Shown here piece by piece: positions 24,553-33,186 of a stretch of DNA of 36,404 bases. This DNA comes from an uncultured Lachnospiraceae bacterium. GTDB taxonomy: Bacteria; Bacillota; Clostridia; Lachnospirales; Lachnospiraceae. The stretch spans positions 1 through 36,404 of the forward strand of contig CANRGP010000015.1 in assembly GCA_947630085.1 (NCBI GenBank). Direction: 5' to 3'. The stretch's first letter is position 1; each line of letters starts with the position of its first letter. The notes beneath the pieces are model-generated. The model searched no databases, had not been told where the DNA came from, and was given only the letters and a program-made list of their open reading frames with translations. The position numbers and the translations under genes were made by a program.

Positions 24553-25707
24553 ATGGAAGCGTATTTTGACAATTCCGCTACGACGAAGGTGTTTGACTGC
24601 GTTCGGGACGTAGTGGTAAAAACCATGACCGAGGATTACGGAAATCCTTCGGCAAAGCATAATAAAGGGCTGGAAGCGGAACGATATGTCCGCCGCGCCG
24701 CGGCCGTGATCGCGGAGACGCTCAAGGTGTCGGAAAAGGAGATCGTTTTTACTTCGGGCGGTTCGGAGTCCAACAATATGGCCCTGATCGGCGGGGCAAT
24801 GGCCGCGCGAAGGACGGGGAACCACATCATTGCCAGCAGCATCGAGCACCCGTCGGTAAGCAATCCGCTGGAGTTCCTCAGGGAAGAGGGATTCGAGATC
24901 ACATATCTTCCCGTGAACCGCCTCGGAAAGGTGGATCCGGACCGGCTTCGGGAGAGCATCCGGCCGGAGACGGTCCTTGTCTCCGTCATGTATGTGAATA
25001 ACGAGGTGGGGACCGTGGAGCCGATCGAGGAGATCGGCGGGATCATCAAGCAGACCAATCCCCGCACGCTTTTCCATGTGGACGCCATCCAGGCATACGG
25101 AAAGTATGAGATCCGTCCCAGACGCCAGAAGATCGATCTGCTCAGCGCCAGCGCCCACAAATTTCACGGCCCCAAGGGGGTTGGCTTCCTTTACATCGGC
25201 GACCGGGTGAAGATCCGCCCGCTGATCTACGGGGGCGGACAGCAGAGGAATCTGCGCTCCGGTACCGAGAATGTGCCGGGCATCGCGGGTATGGGCGCCG
25301 CCGCCAGGGAGATCTATACCGACCATAAGGAGAAGGTGGAGTACCTGTACGGACTGAAGGAGTACGCACAGGCGCGGCTGAGTGAGATCGAGGGGGTCAC
25401 TCTGAACAACCCGCCCGGAAGGGAGGGCGCCCCCCAGATCATCAGCGCCAGCTTTGCGGGGGTCCGCAGCGAGGTGCTTCTCCACGCCCTGGAGGAAAGG
25501 GGCGTCTATGTCTCTTCCGGATCGGCCTGCTCTTCCAACCATCCGGGTGTCAGCCGAAGCCTGAAGGAGGTGGGAGTGAGCCGCGAGCTCCTGGATTCCA
25601 CCCTGCGGTTCAGCTTCGGGCTGTTCAATACCCGCGAGGAGATCGACTACGCGGCGGAGACACTGAAAGAGATCCTTCCCGTGCTCCGCAGGTTCCGCAG
25701 AAATTAA
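24553..25707 (+). CDS. Cysteine desulfurase (NifS/IscS family)
   Basis: This 384-residue PLP enzyme removes sulfur from cysteine to give a persulfide and alanine. Lys203 in SASAHKFHGPKG binds PLP, Cys326 in SSGSACSS carries the persulfide, and HVDAIQ at about 175-180 contacts the cofactor. It lies 12 bases upstream of thiI. In Bacillus a dedicated desulfurase paired with ThiI (NifZ) supplies sulfur for 4-thiouridine in tRNA, and the same role is likely here. ATG 24553 follows GGGGAGA; translation from further upstream would cross the rsmE gene out of frame. Confidence 0.93.
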   Translation: MEAYFDNSATTKVFDCVRDVVVKTMTEDYGNPSAKHNKGLEAERYVRRAAAVIAETLKVSEKEIVFTSGGSESNNMALIGGAMAARRTGNHIIASSIEHPSVSNPLEFLREEGFEITYLPVNRLGKVDPDRLRESIRPETVLVSVMYVNNEVGTVEPIEEIGGIIKQTNPRTLFHVDAIQAYGKYEIRPRRQKIDLLSASAHKFHGPKGVGFLYIGDRVKIRPLIYGGGQQRNLRSGTENVPGIAGMGAAAREIYTDHKEKVEYLYGLKEYAQARLSEIEGVTLNNPPGREGAPQIISASFAGVRSEVLLHALEERGVYVSSGSACSSNHPGVSRSLKEVGVSRELLDSTLRFSFGLFNTREEIDYAAETLKEILPVLRRFRRN

Positions 25708-25719
25708 AGGAGAGGTTAT

Positions 25720-26904
25720 ATGAAGTATCAGTCATTTTTGATAAAGTACGCAGAAATCGGCACAAAGGGCAAGAACCGGTTCCTTTTTGAGGATGCGCTC
25801 ATCAGTCATATATGCCATGCGTTAAAGCGGGTGGACGGAAAATTTGAGGTGCGCAAGGAGGCCGGCAGGATCTACGTCTCGGCGCTTACGGATTACGACT
25901 ACGATGATGTGACGGAGGCGTTGGGAAAGGTATTCGGGATCGCCTGGATCTGCCCGATGCTCCAGACGGAGGAGAGGGATTTTGACCGGCTCAAGGAGAC
26001 CGTCGTCTCTTATATGGCTCATGTCTACGGGGATAAGAGCCTGACGTTTAAGGTGGCGGCGCGCAGGGCGGATAAGAATTACCCGGTTCCGTCTGAGCAG
26101 ATGAACCGGGACCTGGGCGAGGCTGTGCTCCTGGCGTTCCCGCAGATGCGGGTGGACGTCCATGAGCCGGATGTGCTGCTGCGTGTCGAAGTGCGCCACA
26201 CGGTCGTCAACATCTATTCGGAGATGATCGCCGGGCCGGGCGGGATGCCGGTCGGAACCAACGGAAAGGCGCTGCTGCTTCTCTCCGGGGGGATCGACAG
26301 CCCTGTGGCCGGATATATGGTGGCAAAGAGAGGCGTGAAGATCGACGCGGTCTATTTCCATGCGCCGCCCTATACCAGCGAGCGCGCCAAGCAGAAGGTT
26401 GTGGACCTGGCCTCCATCGTGGCGCGGTATTCCGGCCCCATGGATCTCCATGTGGTGAATTTTACGGATATCCAGATGTGCATTTACGAGACGTGTCCCC
26501 ATGAGGAGCTGACCATCATCATGCGCCGGTATATGATGCGGATCGCGGAACGGATCGCGGAGGAGACCGGCGGTATGGCGCTGATCACCGGGGAAAGCAT
26601 CGGCCAGGTGGCATCCCAGACGGTCCAGTCCCTCGCGGCGACCAATGATGTGTGCAGCATCCCGGTATTCCGTCCGGTCATCGCGTTTGACAAGCAGGAG
26701 ATCGTGGACATTTCCTTAAAGATCGGGACTTACGACACGTCGATCCAGCCGTATGAGGACTGCTGTACGATTTTTGTTGCGAAGCATCCGGTGACAAAGC
26801 CCAGTGTGAAGGCGATCAGAAAATCAGAAGAACTGCTCCGGGGAAAGATCGAAGAAATGGTGGAAACGGCGGTCGCCCGGCGCGAGGTCATACGCTGCGG
26901 CTGA
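25720..26904 (+). CDS. thiI: tRNA 4-thiouridine synthase ThiI
   Basis: This 394-residue enzyme adenylates U8 of tRNA and transfers sulfur to it. The N-terminal ferredoxin-like and THUMP domains (to about residue 170) bind tRNA. The PP-loop LLLLSGGIDSPVAGYM at about 184-199 binds ATP, and conserved TGESIGQVASQT and the catalytic-region DCCTIFV follow. As in most Firmicutes there is no C-terminal rhodanese domain, so sulfur must come directly from a partner, here the adjacent desulfurase. GGAGAGG precedes the ATG. Confidence 0.95.
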   Translation: MKYQSFLIKYAEIGTKGKNRFLFEDALISHICHALKRVDGKFEVRKEAGRIYVSALTDYDYDDVTEALGKVFGIAWICPMLQTEERDFDRLKETVVSYMAHVYGDKSLTFKVAARRADKNYPVPSEQMNRDLGEAVLLAFPQMRVDVHEPDVLLRVEVRHTVVNIYSEMIAGPGGMPVGTNGKALLLLSGGIDSPVAGYMVAKRGVKIDAVYFHAPPYTSERAKQKVVDLASIVARYSGPMDLHVVNFTDIQMCIYETCPHEELTIIMRRYMMRIAERIAEETGGMALITGESIGQVASQTVQSLAATNDVCSIPVFRPVIAFDKQEIVDISLKIGTYDTSIQPYEDCCTIFVAKHPVTKPSVKAIRKSEELLRGKIEEMVETAVARREVIRCG

Positions 26905-26930
26905 CGGGCGGCCGACACATCCGTATGGAA

Positions 26931-27170
26931 TCATTTGATCAGGTAGGGGGTAAGGGTCTCCAGGATCTCATCGACCACGGGACCGTCCTCCGCGTGGATA
27001 TTCAGGTCGATCGGCTTGGACAGGTCCAGGCTGAAGATGCCCATGATGGATTTGGCGTCGATCACATAGCGGCCGGAGATCAGATCGAAATCAATGTCAT
27101 AGCGGGCCAGGTCGTTTACAAAAGACTTCACCTTGTCAATGGAATTCAATGAGATACGGACAGTTTTCAT
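26931..27170 (-). CDS. HPr-like protein without the catalytic histidine
   Basis: This 79-residue protein has the fold signature of the PTS phosphocarrier HPr: YVIDAKSIMGIFSLDLSKPIDLNIHAED at about 35-62 matches the Ser46 region, with Ser41 as the expected HPr-kinase target. The active-site segment that should read G-x-H-A-R-P is replaced by NSIDKVKSF, so no phosphohistidine can form. This resembles Crh of Bacillus, a regulatory HPr homologue that lacks His15 and acts in catabolite control, although sequence divergence is larger. GGAGGAA precedes the minus-strand ATG. It converges on thiI and is divergent from mtaB. Confidence 0.8.
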   Translation of the reverse strand: MKTVRISLNSIDKVKSFVNDLARYDIDFDLISGRYVIDAKSIMGIFSLDLSKPIDLNIHAEDGPVVDEILETLTPYLIK

Positions 27171-27246
27171 ACAGATGTTCCTCCTTGATTTTGTCGATAT
27201 ATTGGATTGACAGAACCAGCTGCCGTCAATGTGTCCTTATGGTTTA

Positions 27247-27275
27247 ATAGTACAGAGTGGGAAGAAAAAAGTCAA
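27247..27275 (-). promoter_or_regulatory. Promoter of the HPr-like gene
   Basis: Minus-strand TTGACT (27270-27275) and TACTAT (27247-27252) are separated by 17 bases, giving a leader of about 70 bases. Confidence 0.6.
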
Positions 27276-27333
27276 TAGTCAGATTCAATGAAAAAGGTGT
27301 TAAAAATATGTGAAGCACACAGGGAGAGAGCCT

Positions 27334-28671
27334 ATGAGAAGAGCGGCGCTTCATAATCTGGGCTGCAAGGTGAACGCCTATGAAACAGAGGCCATGCAGC
27401 AGCTTTTGGAAAAGGCGGGATACGAGATCGTTCCGTTTGAGGACGAGGCCGATGTGTACGTGGTGAATACCTGCTCCGTTACCGGCGTTGCGGACAAAAA
27501 ATCCAGGCAGATGCTTCATCGGGCCAGAAAAAGAAATCCGGCGGCGGCGGTGGTGGCCGTGGGCTGCTATGCACAGATCGCGGGCGAACGGCTGCTGGAG
27601 GGAGGCTCGGCGGATATTCTTCTGGGAAACAACAGGAAGGGGGAGCTCATCGAGGCGCTTGACCGCTTCTTTCAGAAGCGCGAAAGCGAAGCCCGTATAA
27701 CGGATATCGCCTCGGAAAGGTGCTGCGAGACGCTCGGCATCGACCGGGCCGCGGAACATACCAGGGCCTGCATCAAGATCCAGGACGGCTGCAATCAGTT
27801 CTGCAGCTACTGCATCATCCCCTACGCGCGGGGACGTGTGCGAAGCCGCGCGCCGGAGGATGTGGTGCGCGAGGCGGAAACACTTGCGGGAAACGGCTGT
27901 AAGGAGATCGTGCTGACAGGGATTCATTTGAGCTCCTACGGCTGCGAGAGGCCGGAGCGGAAGGGCGATGAACTGATCGGGCTGATCGAGCGCCTGGACC
28001 GGGTGGACGGTATCCTGCGCATCCGTCTGGGCTCTCTGGAGCCGCGGATCGTCACAGAGGAATTTGCGGGGCGGCTTGCCGGTCTCAAGACCGTGTGCCC
28101 CCACTTCCATCTGTCATTGCAGAGCGGCTGCGACCGGACGCTGAAGCGGATGAACCGGCGCTACACCGCGGCGGAGTACGAGGAGTGCTGCAGGATTCTG
28201 CGCAGGCATTTTGACAACCCGGCTATTACGACGGATGTGATCGTCGGGTTTCCCGGTGAGACGGAGGAGGAGTTTTCCGAAACCCTCGATCTGGTCCGCC
28301 GCGTCCGGTTTTATGAGCTTCATGTTTTCCCGTATTCGCGCAGGGAGAACACCAGGGCGGCCTCCATGCCGGAACAGGTGCCGGAAGCGGTCAAACGAAG
28401 AAGGAGCGCGGCGCTGATCGAGCTGGGAAGGGAAGGAGCCGAAGCCTACCGCGATTCTCTGAAAGGAAAGGACCGGGACATCATCCCGGAGGAGTCCGTG
28501 CGCATCGGTGAAGAAACCTATCTTACAGGATATACCCGCGAGTATGTCCGGGCGGCGGTGACGGAAGCCGAGGGGCGAAAGGGACAGCTGATCCGGGGGC
28601 GCATCCGGGAGGAGATAGCCGATGGGATCCTCCGCCTCGTTCCCCAGGAGACCGCGGACGGAGCACAGTGA
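27334..28671 (+). CDS. mtaB: tRNA threonylcarbamoyladenosine methylthiotransferase MtaB
   Basis: This 445-residue radical-SAM enzyme converts t6A37 to ms2t6A37 in tRNAs reading ANN codons. The N-terminal UPF0004 domain supplies Cys11 (NLGCKVN), Cys47 (NTCSVT) and Cys78 (GCYAQ) for the auxiliary cluster. Cys153, Cys157 and Cys160 (CNQFCSYC) hold the radical-SAM cluster, and a C-terminal TRAM-like region ends the protein. The opening LGCKVN distinguishes MtaB from MiaB and RimO. ATG 27334 has GGGAGAG upstream; a GTG at 27310 in frame is less likely. Confidence 0.94.
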   Translation: MRRAALHNLGCKVNAYETEAMQQLLEKAGYEIVPFEDEADVYVVNTCSVTGVADKKSRQMLHRARKRNPAAAVVAVGCYAQIAGERLLEGGSADILLGNNRKGELIEALDRFFQKRESEARITDIASERCCETLGIDRAAEHTRACIKIQDGCNQFCSYCIIPYARGRVRSRAPEDVVREAETLAGNGCKEIVLTGIHLSSYGCERPERKGDELIGLIERLDRVDGILRIRLGSLEPRIVTEEFAGRLAGLKTVCPHFHLSLQSGCDRTLKRMNRRYTAAEYEECCRILRRHFDNPAITTDVIVGFPGETEEEFSETLDLVRRVRFYELHVFPYSRRENTRAASMPEQVPEAVKRRRSAALIELGREGAEAYRDSLKGKDRDIIPEESVRIGEETYLTGYTREYVRAAVTEAEGRKGQLIRGRIREEIADGILRLVPQETADGAQ

Positions 28672-28776
28672 CCGATTATTGTCAGAAAATATATAGAAAT
28701 AATTTATAATTTTCTTCTTTACGAAAGGACAAAATTGGTATAAAATAGAAACAAGCAGGTAAAGGACGTGAGGGAT

Positions 28777-29034
28777 ATGGGCGACATTCACAACACGAGA
28801 TATTTTCAGGCAGTTCCGGATAATCAGGATGTGAGCGAGATTCTGCAGAAGGTGTATACTGCCCTTGAGGAGAAGGGCTATAACCCTGTCAATCAGATTG
28901 TAGGTTATATTATGTCCGGAGATCCCACCTTCATCACCAGCCACAAGAACGCCAGAAGCCTCATCATGAAGGTGGAGAGGGATGAGATTCTGGAGCTTCT
29001 TTTGTCGGTGTATATTGACGAAAGGCTGAAATGA
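28777..29034 (+). CDS. ireB: IreB family regulatory phosphoprotein
   Basis: The 85-residue protein matches the UPF0297/IreB family, with the block [19 protein letters not shown] at about 33-51 and the ending [12 protein letters not shown]. In Enterococcus IreB is a target of the Ser/Thr kinase IreK, which controls cephalosporin tolerance. The N-terminal Thr7 here lies where one of the phosphorylated threonines occurs. I choose ATG 28777 because it aligns with the known start; GTG 28768 is possible. It begins the widespread ireB-ruvX-DUF1292 run. A possible -10 box TATAAA at 28739 lies upstream, without a clear -35. Confidence 0.92.
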   Translation: MGDIHNTRYFQAVPDNQDVSEILQKVYTALEEKGYNPVNQIVGYIMSGDPTFITSHKNARSLIMKVERDEILELLLSVYIDERLK

Positions 29035-29040
29035 CCGCCG

Positions 29041-29066
29041 AGAGTCCCGCAAAAGGGGCTCTGTTT
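29041..29066 (+). terminator. Weak terminator or attenuator between ireB and ruvX
   Basis: AGAGTCCC (29041-29048) pairs with GGGGCTCT (29055-29062) with one wobble pair, then GTTTTA. The short T-run suggests partial termination inside the operon. Confidence 0.5.
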
Positions 29067-29115
29067 TATGGCGCGGAAATCGGATATCATCAGGAACGGG
29101 CGGAGCTTTCTGACT

Positions 29116-29541
29116 ATGAGGATCATGGGCCTTGATTTCGGATCCAGGACCGTAGGGGTTGCGGTCTGCGACCCCACGGGGATGATCGCGTACGGGATCG
29201 AAACGATTACCAGGAAGGAAGAGAACAAACTGCGCAGAACGTGCCGCAGGATCGAGGAACTGATCTCCCGGTATGAGATTGAAACCATTGTTTTGGGTTA
29301 TCCTATGAATATGGATGATACCGTCGGCGAACGTGCAAGGAAGAGTGAAGAATTTGCGGAAACGCTTAAGCGCCGGACAGGGCTTCCGGTGATTCTTTAT
29401 GATGAGCGGCTGACGACTGTGGAAGCGGACGGGATCCTGCAGGAGAGCGGGGTACCCGCGGCGGAGCGCAAGAAGGTCATTGATACTCTGGCGGCGGAGC
29501 TCATTTTACAGGACTACCTGAATTCCCGAAACGGACGCTGA
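29116..29541 (+). CDS. ruvX: RuvX / YqgF family Holliday-junction resolvase-like nuclease
   Basis: This 141-residue RNase H-fold protein has [14 protein letters not shown] with the first catalytic Asp, [17 protein letters not shown] with the second region, [10 protein letters not shown], and an Asp near [13 protein letters not shown]. Bacterial YqgF is linked to 16S rRNA 5' maturation and to DNA junction resolution. I start at ATG 29116, which aligns with the family and follows CGGAG by ten bases. The earlier in-frame ATG at 29068 lies directly on the end of a hairpin terminator and would add an atypical 16-residue extension. Confidence 0.92.
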   Translation: MRIMGLDFGSRTVGVAVCDPTGMIAYGIETITRKEENKLRRTCRRIEELISRYEIETIVLGYPMNMDDTVGERARKSEEFAETLKRRTGLPVILYDERLTTVEADGILQESGVPAAERKKVIDTLAAELILQDYLNSRNGR

Positions 29542-29556
29542 AAAAGGAGTACGGCC

Positions 29557-29835
29557 ATGGACAAAGAAAGATGTATTACCCTGGAGAACGAGGACGGGGA
29601 AAACGCGGAGTTCACCGTTTTGGAGGAGACCAGAATCAACGGGATGAACTACCTTCTTGTTACGGACAGCACGGAGGACGAGGAAGAAGGAGAATGTTAT
29701 ATCCTGAAGGACCTTTCCCGCAGGGAGGACGCCCAGGCGGTCTATGAATTCGTTTATAACGAGGACGAGCTGGATTATCTGTACAGGATCTTTTCGGAGC
29801 TGATGTCCGATACGGACATAGATCTGGAAAAATAA
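29557..29835 (+). CDS. DUF1292 domain protein
   Basis: This 92-residue acidic protein matches DUF1292 (YrzB-like): ITLENEDGENAEFTVLEE at the front, INGMNYLLVTDS in the middle, and a Glu-rich segment before CYILK. The family is small, cytosolic, conserved in Firmicutes and functionally unassigned. Its place directly after ruvX is conserved (ireB-ruvX-yrzB in Bacillus). AAAGGAG precedes the ATG. Confidence 0.9.
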   Translation: MDKERCITLENEDGENAEFTVLEETRINGMNYLLVTDSTEDEEEGECYILKDLSRREDAQAVYEFVYNEDELDYLYRIFSELMSDTDIDLEK

Positions 29836-29898
29836 ACAGGGAGCGGCGCAGGAGCCGTCCCCCGTTCAGGAAGGCGACAGGCGGAGGAAACTGGCCGC

Positions 29899-30387
29899 AT
29901 GAACGAAAACACATTCAAACAGAAACTGAAGGAAAAAAATCTCAAGGTCACGGAGCAGCGTCTTCTGGTTCTGAACCTGATGGCCGAACATCCGGGAGAA
30001 CATCTCACCGCAGAGGAAATCCATGCCCTGGCGAAGGAAAAGCAGCCGGAGATCGGACTGGCGACGATCTACCGGACGCTTCAGGTGCTGGTGGATCTGG
30101 GCCTTATCGACAAACTCAATCTGGACGACGGATTTTCCCGGTATGAGCTGGGGCAGCCCTCCGACGGTCGGGAGGGGCTGAGGCATCATCACCATCATGC
30201 GATCTGCAAGGGATGCAAAACGGTGTTTTCGTTTGAGGAGGATCTTCTCGATACGCTGGAGCAGAGCCTTATGGAGCGGCTGGGCTTTGCCGTGACCGAT
30301 CATGAAGTGAAATTATTCGGATACTGCCGCTCATGCAGGGAGCGCGGACTGGACAAACTTTCGGGAACAGAAAATATGGAGGTATGA
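29899..30387 (+). CDS. Fur family metal-responsive or peroxide regulator
   Basis: The 162-residue repressor has an N-terminal winged helix (VTEQRLLVLNLMAEHPGEHLTAEEIH, then IGLATIYRTLQVLVDLGLI), a histidine-rich metal site RHHHHHAICKGC at about 94-105, and two CxxC zinc pairs (CKGC, CRSC). It fits the Fur/PerR/Zur superfamily; which metal or signal it senses is not decidable, although the absence of the Zur-specific pattern and the position before RNase J favour Fur. GGAGG precedes the ATG. Its stop overlaps the RNase J start (ATGA). Confidence 0.9.
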   Translation: MNENTFKQKLKEKNLKVTEQRLLVLNLMAEHPGEHLTAEEIHALAKEKQPEIGLATIYRTLQVLVDLGLIDKLNLDDGFSRYELGQPSDGREGLRHHHHHAICKGCKTVFSFEEDLLDTLEQSLMERLGFAVTDHEVKLFGYCRSCRERGLDKLSGTENMEV

Positions 30388-32069
30388 ATTTGAAGCAACA
30401 GAATAAGACGGAGAACCGTTCCGCCAAGGTGAAGATCATTCCCCTGGGCGGTCTTGAGCAGATTGGCATGAATATTACTGCCATCGAATATGAGAATGAC
30501 ATCATTGTGATCGACTGCGGACTTGCTTTCCCAAGCGACGATATGCTGGGGATCGATCTCTGCATTCCCGATATCACATATCTGAAACAGAATCAGGAGA
30601 AGGTGAGGGGATTTGTCATCACTCACGGCCACGAGGACCACATCGGGGCGCTTCCCTATGTGCTGCAGGAGCTGAACGTACCCGTCTATGGGACGAAGCT
30701 CACCATAGCCCTGATCGAGAACAAGCTCAAGGAGCACAATCTTCTGAAGACCACCAAACGCAAGGTGGTAAAGCACGGTCAGACCATCAACCTGGGATGC
30801 TTCCGGGTAGAATTTATTAAGACGAATCACAGCATCGCGGACGCTTCCGCTCTGGCGGTGTTTACTCCCGCGGGGATCATCCTGCATACCGGAGATTTTA
30901 AGATCGATTACACGCCGGTATTCGGAGAGCCCGCGGATCTCCAGCGCTTTGCGGAGCTGGGAAAGAAGGGCGTTCTTGCCCTCATGTGCGACAGCACCAA
31001 CGCGATCCGGCCGGGATTTACCGCTTCGGAGCGCACGGTGGGAAAGACGTTCGACGCTATTTTTGCCGAACACCAGAACAACCGGATCATTGTCGCTACA
31101 TTTTCCTCCAACGTGGACAGGGTCCAGCAGATCATCAATTCCGCGTACAAGTACGGAAGAAAAGTGGTGATCGAGGGCCGGAGCATGGTGACGGTCATCG
31201 GGATCGCCAGTGAACTCGGCTATATCCGGATCCCGGAGGGGACTCTGGTGGATATCGACAATCTGAAAAATTATCCGGACGAGAAGACCGTCCTGATCAC
31301 CACGGGAAGCCAGGGGGAGTCCATGGCGGCCCTGTCGCGGATGGCCTCCAATATCCACAAGAAGGTCTCCATCAAACCGAACGACGTGATCATCTTCAGT
31401 TCGTCGCCCATCCCCGGCAATGAAAAGGCAGTATCCAAGGTCATTAACGAGCTTTCCATCAAGGGCGCCGAGGTGATCTTCCAGGATACCCATGTGTCCG
31501 GTCATGCCTGCCAGGAGGAGATCAAGCTGATCTACTCGCTGACGCATCCCCGGTACGCGCTTCCGGTACACGGCGAGTACCGGCACCTGATGACGCACAG
31601 GGGCCTTGCGGAATCCATGGGGATCCCGAAAGAGAGGATCCTGATCATGTCCTCCGGCGACGTGGTGGAGCTTTCCCAGGAGGAATGCCGCGTGGTGGAC
31701 CATGTCCAGGCGGGGGCGATCCTGGTGGACGGCCTGGGTGTCGGGGACGTGGGGAACATTGTTCTCCGCGACAGGCAGAACCTTGCCCAGAACGGGATCA
31801 TTATTGTCGTGCTGACGCTTGAGAAATATTCCAACCAGCTTCTGGCCGGGCCCGATATCGTTTCCAGAGGCTTTGTCTACGTGAGGGAGGCCGAGGATCT
31901 GATGGAGGAAGCCCGCCGCGTGGTGGAGGATTCCGTGCAGGACTGCCTGGACCGCCATGTCAGCGACTGGGGCAGGATCAAAAATATCATCCGTGACGAC
32001 CTGAGCGATTTCCTCTGGAAGCGGATGAAGCGGAATCCCATGATCCTGCCGATCATCATGGAAGTGTAG
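30384..32069 (+). CDS. rnj: Ribonuclease J
   Basis: This 561-residue metallo-beta-lactamase/beta-CASP RNase processes and degrades mRNA (5' exonuclease and endonuclease). The signature HGHEDHIGAL at 81-90 binds two zinc ions, with HTGDFKIDYTP and TNHSIADA following; CDSTNA and SSPIPGNE belong to the beta-CASP module, and a C-terminal dimerisation domain ends the protein. The ATG overlaps the previous stop; GGAGG lies only one base before it, so a TTG six bases later with better spacing is a competitor that would shorten the protein by two residues. Confidence 0.94.
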   Translation: MNLKQQNKTENRSAKVKIIPLGGLEQIGMNITAIEYENDIIVIDCGLAFPSDDMLGIDLCIPDITYLKQNQEKVRGFVITHGHEDHIGALPYVLQELNVPVYGTKLTIALIENKLKEHNLLKTTKRKVVKHGQTINLGCFRVEFIKTNHSIADASALAVFTPAGIILHTGDFKIDYTPVFGEPADLQRFAELGKKGVLALMCDSTNAIRPGFTASERTVGKTFDAIFAEHQNNRIIVATFSSNVDRVQQIINSAYKYGRKVVIEGRSMVTVIGIASELGYIRIPEGTLVDIDNLKNYPDEKTVLITTGSQGESMAALSRMASNIHKKVSIKPNDVIIFSSSPIPGNEKAVSKVINELSIKGAEVIFQDTHVSGHACQEEIKLIYSLTHPRYALPVHGEYRHLMTHRGLAESMGIPKERILIMSSGDVVELSQEECRVVDHVQAGAILVDGLGVGDVGNIVLRDRQNLAQNGIIIVVLTLEKYSNQLLAGPDIVSRGFVYVREAEDLMEEARRVVEDSVQDCLDRHVSDWGRIKNIIRDDLSDFLWKRMKRNPMILPIIMEV

Positions 32070-32085
32070 AAGGGACTGACGGAAC

Positions 32086-32520
32086 ATGAAGAATACCTCA
32101 AAAGAAATCATCCAGACCACAAAGCTGATCATAGCCATTTCCTGGAAGCTGATCGTGTGCGCGGCCGTTGTGCTTATCCTTTACGAGGGGATCAGCAAGG
32201 GATATTCCTTTGGCTACAGCCTGTTTTCAGGGAAGACCATGGAGGCCGCCCCCGGGAGAGATCTGCGCGTTACGATAAGCGATGACGAAAACATTGCCAA
32301 TCTGGCGGCAGCGCTGGAGAACTGCGGGCTGGTGGAGAACAGGTATTCGTTCATCGTCCAGTGCCTGTTTTATGAATACGGTTATAAATTCATGGGTTAC
32401 GGCAATCCCATCCGGGGCGGTACTTATGTACTGAATACCTCCATGACGCCCAAGCAGATCATCATCACGCTCCGCGACGGCGGAACCGAGGAAGAGAAGG
32501 GGACCGGTACCGAATCATGA
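32086..32520 (+). CDS. MltG/YceG-like membrane protein lacking the catalytic domain
   Basis: The 144-residue protein has one N-terminal membrane helix (about 18-37) and an extracytoplasmic domain. Its sequence (VTISDDENIANLAAALENCGLVENRYSFIVQ, then GTYVLNTSMTPKQIIITL) matches the LysM-like front domain of endolytic transglycosylase MltG. The catalytic lytic-transglycosylase domain, which carries the essential Glu, is missing: the gene stops after the PKQII segment. This may be a regulatory or binding stub rather than an enzyme. Position before trmR and the U32 gene matches yrrL in Bacillus. It shares an ATGA overlap with the next gene. Confidence 0.85.
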   Translation: MKNTSKEIIQTTKLIIAISWKLIVCAAVVLILYEGISKGYSFGYSLFSGKTMEAAPGRDLRVTISDDENIANLAAALENCGLVENRYSFIVQCLFYEYGYKFMGYGNPIRGGTYVLNTSMTPKQIIITLRDGGTEEEKGTGTES

Positions 32521-33173
32521 CAGAGAATGACCGGATCCGGGAATATCTCCTGTCGCTGGAGAAGGAGCCGGATCCGCTGTGCGCGGAGATCATGGAATAT
32601 GCCGCGGAAAGAGACATTCCGATCATCAAACAGGAGACCGCGGCGTTCCTCGCAACGCTGGTCGCCGCAAAAAGGCCCGGGGCGATCCTGGAGTTGGGAA
32701 CCGCCGTGGGCTATTCTGCTATCCGGATGGCAATGGCTTATCCGGGATGCAGGATCACCACCATCGAAAAGGATCCGGATCGGATCCGGGAGGCCCGGGA
32801 GAATTTTAAAAAAGCCGGACTGGAGGACCGGATCACACTGCTGGAGGGGGATATCAGCCGGCGGATCGCGGAAATGGAGCAGGGCGCCTTTGATATGGTG
32901 TTTATGGACGCGGCGAAGGGACAGTACGGAAAATGGCTTCCCGGAGCGCTGGCAGCCCTTGCCTGCGGAGGGCTTCTGGCCGCGGACAATGTGCTCCAGG
33001 AGGGGACGGTAGCGCTTTCCCGCTTTGCCGTAAAACGCAGGGAGCGGACCATTCACGGGCGGATGCGGGAGTTTCTCAGAGAGATCAAGCGCGCTCCCGG
33101 CCTTCAGTCGGCCGTGGTTCCCGTGGGGGACGGAGTAGCGGTCTGTGTGAAGCTGGCAGATCATGAACACTAA
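32517..33173 (+). CDS. trmR: SAM-dependent O-methyltransferase, TrmR-like
   Basis: This 218-residue class-I methyltransferase of the catechol-O-methyltransferase-like group has the SAM site ILELGTAVGYSAIRM at about 57-71, an acidic TIEKDP, and MVFMDAAKGQY with a metal-ligand Asp. In Bacillus the neighbour YrrM (TrmR) methylates 5-hydroxyuridine at the tRNA wobble position, and the synteny with the MltG-like and U32 genes supports the same identity. The ATG overlaps the preceding stop, so the genes are coupled. Confidence 0.8.
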   Translation: MTENDRIREYLLSLEKEPDPLCAEIMEYAAERDIPIIKQETAAFLATLVAAKRPGAILELGTAVGYSAIRMAMAYPGCRITTIEKDPDRIREARENFKKAGLEDRITLLEGDISRRIAEMEQGAFDMVFMDAAKGQYGKWLPGALAALACGGLLAADNVLQEGTVALSRFAVKRRERTIHGRMREFLREIKRAPGLQSAVVPVGDGVAVCVKLADHEH

Positions 33174-33186
33174 GAAAGGCGCGTAT

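Noticed and set aside
30300-32138. A 612-codon minus-strand frame across RNase J, and a similar 498-codon one across the third ATPase (21260-22756)
   Set aside because: Both mirror well-supported genes and have the histidine/arginine-rich composition of reverse-strand translation.
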